Shown here: one piece after another, positions 26,529-35,333 of the stretch
How the letters are laid out: the number at the start of each line of letters is the position of its first letter
Numbering within the stretch: the stretch's first letter is position 1
Source: Cellulomonas composti
GTDB lineage: Bacteria; Actinomycetota; Actinomycetes; Actinomycetales; Cellulomonadaceae
DNA: 64,000 nucleotides
Assembly: GCF_007990245.1 (NCBI RefSeq)
Contig: NZ_BJWG01000010.1
Span: forward strand, 62,001-126,000
Direction: 5' to 3'
Made by a program: the position numbers and the translations under genes
The notes under the pieces: model-generated
What the model saw: the letters and a program-made list of their open reading frames with translations, nothing else
Told to the model about the DNA's origin: nothing
Database searches by the model: none

Positions 26529-27386
26529 ATGATCGCGAACTACCTCATCGGCCTGCGTGAGGGCCTCGAGGCCGCGCTCGTCGTGAGCATCCTCGTCGCG
26601 TACCTCGTCAAGACGGGTCGGCGCGACCTGCTGCCCGCCCTGTGGTCCGGGGTCGTGATCGCGATCGGGATCTCGCTCGCGTTCGGGGCGCTGCTGACGT
26701 TCGGGCCGAAGGGGCTGTCCTTCGAGGCCCAGGAGGCGATCGGCGGCACGCTGTCGATCGTCGCGGTGGGCCTGATCACGTGGATGATCTTCTGGATGGC
26801 CAAGACGGCCCGGCACCTCAAGTCCGACCTGCAGCACAAGCTCGACGACGCGGTGGCCGCCGGTCGCGGCGCCGTGATCGTCATGGCGCTGCTCGCCGTG
26901 GGGCGCGAGGGTCTCGAGACCGCCCTGTTCCTGTGGGCGGGCGCCCAGAGCACCGGGCAGGGCTGGGCGCCGCTGGTCGGCGCGCTGCTCGGCATCCTCA
27001 CCGCGGTCCTGATCGCGTGGTTGATGTACCGCGGCGCGGTGCGCCTGAACCTGCGCGTCTTCTTCGCGTGGACCGGGCTGTTCCTCATCTTCGTCGCCGC
27101 GGGCGTGCTGTCCTACGGCGTGCACGACCTGCAGGAGGCGGGCATCCTGCCCGGCCTCGAGCGCCTCGCGTTCGACGTCTCCGCCACGGTCCCGCCGAGC
27201 AGCTGGTACGGCACGCTGCTCAAGGGGATCTTCAACTTCACGCCCGCGACGACGTGGCTCCAGCTCGTCGCGTGGGTGGCCTACGTCGTGCCCGTGCTCA
27301 CGATCTACATCGTCACCACCTGGGGCGGCCGGACGGCCGCCCCGAAGCCGGCCACACCGGCCGTCCCCGTCGCCGCTGGTTCCTGA
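26529..27386 (+). CDS. efeU: High-affinity iron permease EfeU (FTR1 family)
   Basis: Moves ferric iron across the membrane as part of the EfeUOB system. 285 residues, seven predicted helices. The two iron-binding REGLE motifs are present: LREGLEAALVVSI (about 8-20) in helix 1 and GREGLETALFLW (about 126-137) in helix 4. First gene of the operon under the iron box; EfeO and EfeB follow. Confidence 0.96.
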   Translation: MIANYLIGLREGLEAALVVSILVAYLVKTGRRDLLPALWSGVVIAIGISLAFGALLTFGPKGLSFEAQEAIGGTLSIVAVGLITWMIFWMAKTARHLKSDLQHKLDDAVAAGRGAVIVMALLAVGREGLETALFLWAGAQSTGQGWAPLVGALLGILTAVLIAWLMYRGAVRLNLRVFFAWTGLFLIFVAAGVLSYGVHDLQEAGILPGLERLAFDVSATVPPSSWYGTLLKGIFNFTPATTWLQLVAWVAYVVPVLTIYIVTTWGGRTAAPKPATPAVPVAAGS

Positions 27387-27418
27387 CCCGCGCGGCACGC
27401 TACGTCCCGAGGAGACCC

Positions 27419-28606
27419 ATGTCCCGCTCCACCACCCTGGGCGCGCTCACGCTCGCCGCGCTCGTGCTGCCGCTGGCCGCCGGCTGCGTCGACAACGCCT
27501 CGTCCGACGACGCCGAGGCGCTCACGGTCAGCTCGACGGCCGACGCGTGCACGGTGTCCGCCGCGACCGCGCCGAGCGGCACGATCACGTTCTCCGTGAC
27601 CAACGACGGCGACGACGTGACCGAGTTCTACCTGCTCGGCGACGACAAGCTGCGCGTGGTCTCCGAGGTGGAGAACATCGGCCCCGGCATCACGCGCGAC
27701 CTCGTCGTGCAGGCCCGTCCCGGCACGTACTACACCGCGTGCAAGCCCGGCATGGTGGGCGACGGCATCCAGGCGCAGTTCACCGTGACCGACTCGGGCG
27801 AGGAGGTCGGCCCGACGGGCGACAAGGCCGAGCAGCTCGCCGCCGCCGAGAAGCAGTACGTCGCGTACACCAAGGACCAGGTCGGCGCGCTCATCGCGGG
27901 CACGCAGGAGTTCGCGGACGCGTACAAGGCGGGCGACGACGACACCGCTCGCGAGCTGTACGCGACCACGCGCGCCCACTGGGAGCGCATCGAGCCCGTC
28001 GCCGAGTCCTTCGGCGACCTCGACCCGCTGACCGACGCGCGCGAGGCCGACCTCGAGGACGGCGAGGCCTGGAGCGGCTGGCACTACATCGAGAAGGACC
28101 TCTGGCAGCCGGCCCCCGCCGACAACGGCGGCGAGGAGTACGTCCCGCTGACCGACGCCGAGCGCCAGCAGGCGGCCGACGACCTCGTCGCGTACACGCA
28201 GCAGCTCGTCGACGAGGTCAACGCGGACGACTTCACGTTCGAGGCCTTCCAGATCTCCAACGGCGCCAAGGAGCTGCTCGACGAGGTCGCGACCGGAAAG
28301 GTCACCGGCGAGGAGGAGATCTGGTCGCACACCGACCTGTGGGACTTCCAGGCCAACGTCGACGGTGCCCGCGTCGGCTACGAGGTGCTCCAGGACGTCG
28401 TCCAGCAGGAGGACCCCGACCTGTCGGCCCAGCTCGACGAGCAGTTCACGGCGCTCGACGCGCTGCTTGCGCAGTACGGCTCGATCGACGAGGGCTTCAC
28501 GTACTACGACGACCTGACCGACCAGCAGGTCAAGGAGCTCGCGGCTGCGGTCGACGCACTCTCCGAGCCCCTCTCGCAGCTCACCGCGGTCGTCACCGCC
28601 TCCTAG
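27419..28606 (+). CDS. efeO: Iron-uptake lipoprotein EfeO (cupredoxin + M75 domains)
   Basis: Extracytoplasmic iron-binding partner of EfeU. 395 residues. The signal peptide ends in a lipobox, LPLAAGC (Cys about 22). A cupredoxin-like domain (about 35-125) contains YYTACKPGM. The M75 peptidase-like domain (about 140-390) has the metal motifs HWERIEP and HYIEKDLW. A purine-rich CGAGGAGAC precedes the ATG. Lipid anchoring suits a Gram-positive cell without a periplasm. Confidence 0.94.
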   Translation: MSRSTTLGALTLAALVLPLAAGCVDNASSDDAEALTVSSTADACTVSAATAPSGTITFSVTNDGDDVTEFYLLGDDKLRVVSEVENIGPGITRDLVVQARPGTYYTACKPGMVGDGIQAQFTVTDSGEEVGPTGDKAEQLAAAEKQYVAYTKDQVGALIAGTQEFADAYKAGDDDTARELYATTRAHWERIEPVAESFGDLDPLTDAREADLEDGEAWSGWHYIEKDLWQPAPADNGGEEYVPLTDAERQQAADDLVAYTQQLVDEVNADDFTFEAFQISNGAKELLDEVATGKVTGEEEIWSHTDLWDFQANVDGARVGYEVLQDVVQQEDPDLSAQLDEQFTALDALLAQYGSIDEGFTYYDDLTDQQVKELAAAVDALSEPLSQLTAVVTAS

Positions 28607-28617
28607 GAAGGTCCGGC

Positions 28618-30009
28618 GTGTCCGCCCCCACGGACCCCAGCAGCACCCCGCCCGACGAGGCGGCCCCGGACCCGGGGCCGCCCGCCGGCGTGTCTCGGCG
28701 CGCCCTGTTCGGCGGGGTCGCGGCCGCGGCCGTCGCCGGGACCGCAGTGGGTCTCGGTGCCGGCTACGGGATCGGCCGGGCCACCGCGCCGACGACGAGC
28801 TCCGCCGCCGGGACGTTCGCGTTCACCGGCGCCCACCAGGCCGGGATCGTCACCCCGGCGCAGGACCGGCTCTACCTCGCGGCGTTCGACGTCACCGCCA
28901 AGGACCGCGACGACCTCGTCGCGCTGCTGCAGCGCTGGACGACCGTGGCCGCCCGGCTCACGCAGGGCCTGTCGGCCGGCCCGTACGGCCCCGCGTCCGG
29001 ACCCTACGACGCCCCACCCGACGACACCGGCGAGGCGGCCGACCTGCCGCCCGCGGGTCTGACGATCACGTTCGGGTTCGGCCGCACGCTGTTCCGCACC
29101 GCGGCCGGCGTCGACCGGTTCGGGCTCGCCGACCGGCTCCCCGCGGGGCTGATCGAGCTGCCGCACTTCCCGGCCGACAACCTCGACCCCGCGCGCAGCG
29201 ATGGCGACCTCGTCGTGCAGGCGTGCGCGGACGACCCGCAGGTCGCCGTCCACGCGATCCGCAACCTGTCGCGCACCGCGTTCGGCGCCGCGACGATCCG
29301 CTGGACCCAGCTCGGGTTCGGCCGCACGTCCTCGACGTCGACCGCGCAGCGCACGCCGCGCAACCTGTTCGGGTTCAAGGACGGCACCGCGAACATCAAG
29401 GCCGAGGACGCCACCGCGGTCGACGAGCACGTCTGGGTCCCGGCGTCGGCCGCGGTCGACGACCCGGCCTCCGCGTGGCTCGTCGGCGGCAGCTACCTCG
29501 TCGCGCGGCGCATCCGGATGCGGATCGAGACGTGGGACCGCACGTCGCTGCGCGAACAGGAGAACCTCGTCGGGCGGACCAAGGCCGAGGGCGCGCCGCT
29601 GTCCGGCGGCGCCGAGTTCACCGAGCCCGACTTCGACGTGGCGGGTCGCGGCGGAGCGCCGCTCATCCCGCTCGACAGCCACGTCCGCCTCGCCCACCCG
29701 GACCAGAACGCGGGCGTCCAGATGCTGCGTCGCGGGTACAACTTCACCGACGGGAACGACGCGCTCGGCCGCCTCGACGCCGGGCTGTTCTTCCTCGCGT
29801 TCGTCCAGGACCCGCGCACGCACTACGTCCCGATGCAGAACACCCTCTCGCGCGACGACGGGCTCATGGAGTACCTCGAGCACACCGGTTCGGGCCTGTT
29901 CGCGGTGCCGCCCGGGATCCCCGACGGCAGCCTCGTCGTCGGGCGGGACGGCACGCCGATCACGACCGACGCAAGCCCGTTCGTCGGACAGAAGCTCTTC
30001 ACGGCCTGA
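28618..30009 (+). CDS. efeB: Tat-exported dye-decolourising peroxidase EfeB
   Basis: Haem peroxidase of the EfeUOB system. 463 residues. A twin-arginine signal VSRRALFGGVAAAAVAG (about 24-40) follows an unusually long Pro/Asp N-terminus, so export is folded with haem. GFKDGT holds the distal Asp/Gly of the DyP GXXDG motif, and SHVRLAHPDQN the proximal histidine region. GTG 28618 follows AGGAAGG. It ends the operon at a small hairpin shared with the next convergent gene. Confidence 0.95.
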   Translation: MSAPTDPSSTPPDEAAPDPGPPAGVSRRALFGGVAAAAVAGTAVGLGAGYGIGRATAPTTSSAAGTFAFTGAHQAGIVTPAQDRLYLAAFDVTAKDRDDLVALLQRWTTVAARLTQGLSAGPYGPASGPYDAPPDDTGEAADLPPAGLTITFGFGRTLFRTAAGVDRFGLADRLPAGLIELPHFPADNLDPARSDGDLVVQACADDPQVAVHAIRNLSRTAFGAATIRWTQLGFGRTSSTSTAQRTPRNLFGFKDGTANIKAEDATAVDEHVWVPASAAVDDPASAWLVGGSYLVARRIRMRIETWDRTSLREQENLVGRTKAEGAPLSGGAEFTEPDFDVAGRGGAPLIPLDSHVRLAHPDQNAGVQMLRRGYNFTDGNDALGRLDAGLFFLAFVQDPRTHYVPMQNTLSRDDGLMEYLEHTGSGLFAVPPGIPDGSLVVGRDGTPITTDASPFVGQKLFTA

Positions 30010-30021
30010 CGCCGCGTCAGG
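30005..30021. terminator. Compact hairpin between efeB and the transglutaminase-like gene
   Basis: CCTGAC-GCCGC-GTCAGG, 6-bp arms that include both opposing stop codons. Confidence 0.4.
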
Positions 30022-30808
30022 TCAGCGTGACCAGGGTGCGCACGTCGTCGTCGGGCAGGACGTCGACGACCGCGCCCACGACCAGCTCCTCGAGCCTCGC
30101 GCGACCGTCGTAGACCGACAGGAACGCGGTGTCCGACGCGTCACGGCCGGTCGCGATGCGCACGAGCGACGAACGCGGCGCGAGCGTCGTCGCATCGACC
30201 ACGTGCCAGGCGCCGTCCGTCCACGCCTCCGCGACCGCGTGGAAGTCCATCGGGTCCAGTCCGGGCGCATACACCGCGACGAGCCGCGCCGGCACGTCGA
30301 GCGCACGCAGCAGCGCGACGACGAGGTGCGCGAAGTCCCGGCACACGCCCTGCCGCGCGAGCAGCGAACGCACCGCACCGTCGGTCGGCAGGCTCGAGCC
30401 CGGCACGTACGCGAGGCGCGTCCCGACCCACGACGAGACGCCGGTGAGCAGGTCGACCCCGGCCAGCCCCCGGAACTCGGCGCGCGCGGTCGGGCCCAGC
30501 GAGTCCGACTCGCAGTAGCGGCTGGGCCGCAGACAGCGCAGCCGCTCCGCCTCGTCCGCGGCGGGCAGCTGGGCCCGGCCGTCGACCCGCGCCCGGTAGT
30601 CCACGACGAGCGCCCCGGGCCGGGCGTCGAGCACGTGCAGTCGCGTGCCGTGCTCGTCGGGCACCTCGCGCGGCTGCACGGGCGCACCGTCCAGCGTGAC
30701 GACGAGCGCCTCGTCGAGCGCGTGCCCCGCGGCGACCGCGACGGCGAGCACCAGGGTCGCCGACGACTCGACGGTCAGGGTCAGGTGGGCGGAGACGTCG
30801 CGCTGCAT
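30017..30808 (-). CDS. Transglutaminase-like cysteine peptidase family protein
   Basis: 263 residues. The N-terminal half (about 1-120) resembles the beta-rich domain found ahead of bacterial transglutaminase-like domains. The catalytic triad is visible: Cys in GVCRDFAHLVVALLRAL (about 170), His in DFHAVAEAW and Asp in WHVVDATTLAP. Such proteins may be peptidases or amide hydrolases; no substrate can be named. I chose ATG 30808 (MQRDVSAHLTLTV) because upstream sequence has poor coding character. It is divergent from the EEP-family gene. Confidence 0.83.
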   Translation of the reverse strand: MQRDVSAHLTLTVESSATLVLAVAVAAGHALDEALVVTLDGAPVQPREVPDEHGTRLHVLDARPGALVVDYRARVDGRAQLPAADEAERLRCLRPSRYCESDSLGPTARAEFRGLAGVDLLTGVSSWVGTRLAYVPGSSLPTDGAVRSLLARQGVCRDFAHLVVALLRALDVPARLVAVYAPGLDPMDFHAVAEAWTDGAWHVVDATTLAPRSSLVRIATGRDASDTAFLSVYDGRARLEELVVGAVVDVLPDDDVRTLVTLT

Positions 30809-30853
30809 GGTGCCGATCGTGGCGGTCCCAGGCGGATCCGGCACCCCGGCGCG

Positions 30854-30859
30854 TAGCCT
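30854..30859 (+). promoter_or_regulatory. -10 hexamer TAGCCT, leaderless start of EEP-family gene
   Basis: TAGCCT, 6 nt, then GTG 30866. Confidence 0.5.
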
Positions 30860-30865
30860 TCCCGC

Positions 30866-32839
30866 GTGAGCCCAGTCACGCCGGAGCCCGGCCGCCCGAC
30901 GAGCCCGCCCGACGACGGGACCCCGACGAGGGTGTGGCTGGTGGCCACGCTGACCGTCGCGGCGCTCGAGCTGATCCGCGCGAGCGGGCCGCTGCTCGAC
31001 CATGCGTTCGCCACCGGTGTGGTCACCGCAGGCATCACCGCCGTCGCGACCTACGCGGGTGCAGGCCTCGTCGCCGCCCTGCTCGTGCTCGCGACCGGTG
31101 CCCGCACGGGCAACCCCGGCGGGCGCACGGTGCTCGCCGGCGCCGTCGTGGCGGCCGTCCTGCGCCTGGTGCTGCAGGGGCTCGACGGTGAGGCGTTGTA
31201 CTGGACCGGGCTCGTCGCCGTGGCCTGGGTGGTCGGCGTTCTGGTGCTCGCGGTCGCATTCGTCGCGGGTCGGGCCGGTGGGCCCCGGCAGGCCGCGCTC
31301 GGCCTCGTGCTCGGGTGCGCGCTGTCCGTCGGGCTGCAGCTCGTGCTCGGCACGTGGGACGCGCTGTGGCGCTCGTCATGGGTGGGCTGGCTGGTCGCGG
31401 CGCTGATCGCCCTCGCGCCCCTGATCAGCGTGCGCGTCGCGAACCCTGCGTGGGGCGCGGGCGCGCCGCCGACCTGCCGGCCGCGGCGGTTGTGGGCCGT
31501 CGGACCGTTCCTCGCGCTCGCCGCGATGATGCTCGCGAACCCCGCGTTCGTCGCGTCGCAGTCCGGCGTGGCGCTCGGCTGGGCCGGGCTCGCGCTCGCG
31601 GCGGGCGCGATCGTCGGCGGTTGGTTGCTGGTGCGGCCGGACCGGTGGAGCAGCCTCGTCCGCGTCTGCGTGGCCGTGCTCGTCGTGGCGGGGGTCGCGG
31701 TGGCGATCGGGGTCAGCGGCCCCGCCGCGCTCGTCGCCGTCGTCGTGCTCGTCGCCGTCGTCGGGATCGCGCTCGTCGGCGTGCTGAGCGTGCGGCGTCC
31801 CGCGCCGCTGGGCTGGTGGCGGCCGGCCGGAGCCGCGGCACTCGTCGGGCTCGGCGTCGTCGGACCGCTGCTGCTCTACATGCTCGACTACGACGTCCCG
31901 CTGCCCGTCGACAACGCGATCGTGCCCGTGCTCGCCGCGCTCACGGTCGCGATCACGAGCCTGCACCACCGTGCGCCCACGCCCCCGGAGGGCGCGACCG
32001 ATCCCGACGGCCGCCAGCCCGCCCGGGTCCGCGCGACACGGTTCCTGCTGGCGCCGGTGGGTGTGCTCGCGCTCGTCGGGTTCGCGATGTCCACGACGAG
32101 CGCGACCGGCGCGGACGTCCCCGCCGCGTCCCGCGGCGACGACCTCACGGTGATGACCTGGAACCTGCACTACGGCGTCGCACCGGGCGTCGGCGTGGAC
32201 CTCGACGAGATCGCGGCGACCATCGAGGCCGCCGACCCGGACGTGGTGCTGCTGCAGGAGGTCGAGCGCGGCTGGGTGTTCGGCGGCGGCACCGACATGG
32301 CGACCTGGCTCGCTGCCCGGCTCGACATGACGTTCGAGTTCGCGCCCGCCGCGGACCACCAGTTCGGCAACGCCGTGCTCGCGCGGTCCGGGCTCACGGA
32401 GGTCGCGGTGCATCCGCTGCCCTACGGTGCCGGGCCACAGAGCCGCTCCGCGCTCTCGGCGACGATCACGACCGCGTCCGGCGACACCGCGCGCGTCACG
32501 TCCGTGCACCTGCAGCACCGTGAGGAGAACACCCCGACGCGGCTCGACCAGCTCGAGACCCTGCTCGCCGACGAGCCGGTCACCGGCCCGTCGGTGCTCG
32601 GCGGCGACCTCAACGCCGAACCCGGCTGGCCCGAGATCCAGCTCCTCGAGGGCGCCGGCTGGGTCAGCGCCGTGGACGCCGTGGGCGACCCGGACGCGCT
32701 CACGTCACCCGCCGACGAGCCCGCCTACCGGATCGACTGGATCTTCGGCCAGCAGGTCACGTTCACCGACGCGCACGTCGTCACCGGCGTGCAGGCGTCC
32801 GACCACCTCCCGGTCCTCACCCACCTCACCCTCCCCTAA
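30866..32839 (+). CDS. Polytopic membrane protein with C-terminal endonuclease/exonuclease/phosphatase domain
   Basis: 657 residues. About 1-415 hold roughly eleven hydrophobic helices (for example LVAVVVLVAVVGIALVGVL). About 425-657 form an EEP domain: VMTWNLHYG, DVVLLQEVERG (metal Glu), LGGDLNAEPGWPEI (Asp/Asn) and a terminal VQASDHLPVLTHL (Asp/His). All catalytic signatures are intact, so hydrolase activity on a phosphodiester (nucleic acid, lipid or inositol) is likely. Topology predicts an extracytoplasmic catalytic domain if the helix number is odd. Function in this form is unknown. Confidence 0.85.
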   Translation: MSPVTPEPGRPTSPPDDGTPTRVWLVATLTVAALELIRASGPLLDHAFATGVVTAGITAVATYAGAGLVAALLVLATGARTGNPGGRTVLAGAVVAAVLRLVLQGLDGEALYWTGLVAVAWVVGVLVLAVAFVAGRAGGPRQAALGLVLGCALSVGLQLVLGTWDALWRSSWVGWLVAALIALAPLISVRVANPAWGAGAPPTCRPRRLWAVGPFLALAAMMLANPAFVASQSGVALGWAGLALAAGAIVGGWLLVRPDRWSSLVRVCVAVLVVAGVAVAIGVSGPAALVAVVVLVAVVGIALVGVLSVRRPAPLGWWRPAGAAALVGLGVVGPLLLYMLDYDVPLPVDNAIVPVLAALTVAITSLHHRAPTPPEGATDPDGRQPARVRATRFLLAPVGVLALVGFAMSTTSATGADVPAASRGDDLTVMTWNLHYGVAPGVGVDLDEIAATIEAADPDVVLLQEVERGWVFGGGTDMATWLAARLDMTFEFAPAADHQFGNAVLARSGLTEVAVHPLPYGAGPQSRSALSATITTASGDTARVTSVHLQHREENTPTRLDQLETLLADEPVTGPSVLGGDLNAEPGWPEIQLLEGAGWVSAVDAVGDPDALTSPADEPAYRIDWIFGQQVTFTDAHVVTGVQASDHLPVLTHLTLP

Positions 32840-32946
32840 CCCCCGGTCTCCCCCCGCCCCCGCCGCCCCCCGGACCGCCCCACCACCGACGGACACCTCG
32901 AGCACCCGCGGACCGCGCCAGCGCACGGTCCGGCGCCGCTCCGGCT

Positions 32947-33425
32947 GTCCGCAGCCGCGCCGACTGTCCGCAGACGCACGGACCGTCGGCGGCAGGAGCG
33001 GTCGACGGCAGGAGCGGCCGGCGGCGCGCCCCGGCTCCCCGCGCCCCCGGCCGTCCCCGCGCGTCTGCGGACCGGCCCAGCGTCTGCGGACACCTCGCGC
33101 GTCTGCGGACACCTCGCGCGTCTGCGGACGGTGCCGTTGCGGGGTCCGTCGATGTTCCAGCGGTCCGCAGTCGCGGAACCGCCCCAGCCGCGACGCGCCG
33201 ACCCCAGCTGCGCCCTCACCCCCGTCTGCGGACACCTCACGCGTCTGCGGACACCTCGCGCGTCTGCGGACCGGCCTAGCGTCTGCGGACACCTCGCGCG
33301 TCTGCGGACCGGCCCAGCGTCTGCGGACACCTCGCGCGTCTGCGGACCGGCCCGGCGTCTGCGGACACCTCGCGCGTCTGCGGACGGTGCCGTCGCGGGG
33401 TCCGTCGATGCTCCGGGGGTCCGCA
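32947..33425. repeat. Left repeat array: 13 copies of a 19-bp repeat plus longer unit
   Basis: GCGTCTGCGGAC recurs every 19 bp at 33061, 33080, 33099 and 33118, and again at 33222 (first base variant), 33241, 33260, 33279, 33298, 33317, 33336, 33355 and 33374. The 7-bp fillers are mostly ACCTCGC or CGGCCCA and largely alternate. Two copies in opposite orientation lie at 32947 and 32966. A 93-bp segment splits the array and recurs, inverted, on the right side. Apart from this the 669-bp gap 32840-33508 holds no gene. Confidence 0.93.
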
Positions 33426-33508
33426 GTCGCGCGAGCGGTCCGTGGATGAAGTTCGGGGGCTGTGGATGGGCGACGATGCGGCGCGCGCGAGTGCGTCAAG
33501 GTGCGGGG

Positions 33509-34484
33509 ATGAGTTCGCGAGCCGCACTCGATCCCGCTCTCGCCGCGGCGCTCGCCGCCGTGCCCGACGGTGTGCTGTCGACGCAGGTGCTGCAGCGGCT
33601 GGGGCTCGGGTCACGGGACGTGCGACGCGCCATGCGCGCAGGCCTGCTCACGAGGGTCCGCCCCGACGCGTACGTGCGAGCGTCGGTGTGGAAGGACGCC
33701 CATCTCGGAGACCAGCACCTCCTGCTGGTCCGCCGCCGGTGCACGGCTGAGCGAGCCGGTGTTCTCGCACGAGTCGGCCGCCGCACTGTGGAACCTGCCG
33801 GTCCTTCCGCAGATGGTCGGTGGCGTCGAACCGGCCCCCGTCGCGCACGTCGTCGAGCCCTGGCGTGGCGGTGGCTCATCGACGGCCTCGTTGCGGGTCC
33901 ACTCGAGCACCACGGCGCCGAACGTCGTCGAGCGTGACGGCCGGTGCCTCACCTCGCTCGCCGACACGGTGCTGGCACTGGCCCGTGATCGGTCGTGGGT
34001 GGCCGGCGTCGCGGCAGCGGACGCGGCACTGCGCAAGCGCACCGTCACGCGGGAGGAGCTGTTCGAGCGGCTCGCTGACTTCCGTGGCGCGTCGGGTGTC
34101 CGCAAGGCGAGCCGGGTGATCGCCTTCGCCGATCCGCGAGCGGCGTCCGCGGGAGAGTCGGTGAGCCGGGCGCGGATGCACGAGCTCGGTCTCGCACCGC
34201 CCGAGCTTCAGAAGCAGTTCGACGACGCGACCGGGCCGATCGGTCTCGTCGACTTCTGGTGGTCGAAGCAGCGACTGGTGGGCGAGTTCGACGGGCGCAT
34301 GAAGTACCGCGTCGGTGGCATCGTCGACTATCGCGCGGTCGAGCAGCGAGTCTGGGAAGAGAAGCGCCGCGAGGACCGCCTGCGCGCGACGGGCGTGCTC
34401 GTCACCAGGTGGACCTGGGCAGAGGCGATGGACCTCCAGCGATTCCTCGCCCACCTCACCGCGGCCGGCGTCCCCCGACTCTGA
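33509..34484 (+). pseudogene. AbiEi-antitoxin-like / DUF559-like protein gene with frameshift
   Basis: ATG 33509 reads MSSRAALDPALAAALAAVPD then a helix-turn-helix-like segment (STQVLQRLGLGSRDVRRAM) as in AbiEi-type type IV antitoxin N-terminal domains. At about 33731-33740 (CGCCGCCGG) the reading shifts to another frame, which continues AAGARLSEPVFSHESAAALW to a stop at 34484. The C-terminus (GLVDFWWSKQRLVGEFDGRM ... RLRATGVLVTRWTW) has the vsr/DUF559 nuclease-like look. One missing or two extra bases would explain it. No AbiEii-like toxin partner is present. It is either a decayed gene or carries a sequencing error; repeat arrays flank it on both sides. Confidence 0.75.
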
Positions 34485-34527
34485 CCCACCCCACCCTCCC
34501 GCCGACCGCTCCTCCCGCCCACCAGCA

Positions 34528-34575
34528 CTGCCGCTGACCGCCGCTGCCGCTGACGGCCGCTGCCGCTGACCGCTC
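34528..34575. repeat. 16-bp tandem repeat, three copies
   Basis: CTGCCGCTGACCGCCG, CTGCCGCTGACGGCCG and CTGCCGCTGACCGCTC follow the frameshifted gene. A CGCTCCC-G-GGGAGCG hairpin (34571-34585) comes right after and may act as terminator. Confidence 0.75.
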
Positions 34576-34604
34576 CCGGGGAGCGTCGTCGACAGGTGCG
34601 GGGG

Positions 34605-35257
34605 TGAGGTCGCTGCTGGGGTCGGCGCGTCGCGACTGGGACGGTTCCGCGACTACGGACCCCCGGAGCGTCGACGGACCCCGCGACGGCGCCGTCCGCA
34701 GACGCGTGAGGTGTCCGCAGACGCGCGGGGAGAGCCGGGGGCTGGGGTCGGGGCGCGGGGAGCCGGGGGCGGGGGGAGCTGGGGCGCGGGAAGCATGGTG
34801 CGGGGTGACGCTGCTGGGGTCGGCGCGTCGCGGCTGGGGCGGTTGCGCGACTGCGGACCGCTGGAGCATCGACGGACCCCGCGACGGCACCGTCCGCAGA
34901 CGCGTGAGGTGTCCGCAGACGCTGGGCCGGTCCGCAGACGCGCGAGGTGTCCGCAGACGCTGGGCCGGTCCGCAGACGCGCGGGGAGAGCCGGGGGCTGG
35001 GGTCGGGGCGCGGGGAGCCGGGGGCGGGGGGAGCCGGGGCGCGGGGAGCATGGTGCGGGGTGAGGGCGCAGCTGGGGTCGGCGCGTCGCGGCTGGGGCGG
35101 TTCCGCGACTGCGGACCGCTGGAGCATCGACGGACCCCGCGACGGCACCGTCCGCAGACGCGCGAGGTGTCCGCAGACGCTAGGCCGGTCCACAGACGCG
35201 CGAGGTGTCCGCGGACGCTGGGTCGGTCCGCAGACGCGCGGGGAGAGTTGGGGGCGT
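34605..35257. repeat. Right repeat array: three long units with 2, 5 and 5 copies of the 19-bp repeat
   Basis: Units begin at 34605, 34806 and 35061. Each has a head (CTGGGGTCGGCGCGTCGCGG ... CGGACCCCGCGACGG), then GTCCGCAGACGC every 19 bp with fillers GTGAGGT, TGGGCCG or GCGAGGT, then a G-rich tail (GCGGGGAGAGCCGGGGGCTG). The 54-bp length difference between units 1 and 2 equals three added 19-bp repeats less 3 bp. The sequence is the reverse complement of the left array. The rest of the 849-bp gap 34485-35333 has no gene. Confidence 0.93.
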
Positions 35258-35333
35258 GCGCCGGGAGCCGGAGTCGCGGAGTGCGGGTCGCGGAGTGCGG
35301 GGCGCGGCCGGAGGCGAGGGCGGGAGGCCGGGG

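Noticed and set aside
33061..33385. CRISPR-like array
   Set aside because: The repeat is 12 bp and the fillers are 7 bp and largely of two recurring types. There are no unique spacers of 25-40 bp and no cas genes.
33509..34484. Complete type IV toxin-antitoxin system
   Set aside because: Only the antitoxin-like gene is present and it is frameshifted. No AbiEii nucleotidyltransferase follows.
34456..35193. Long open frames across the repeat arrays (for example a 245-residue frame on the minus strand)
   Set aside because: They only translate the tandem DNA repeats, have no domain or coding logic, and overlap equally long frames in other registers.
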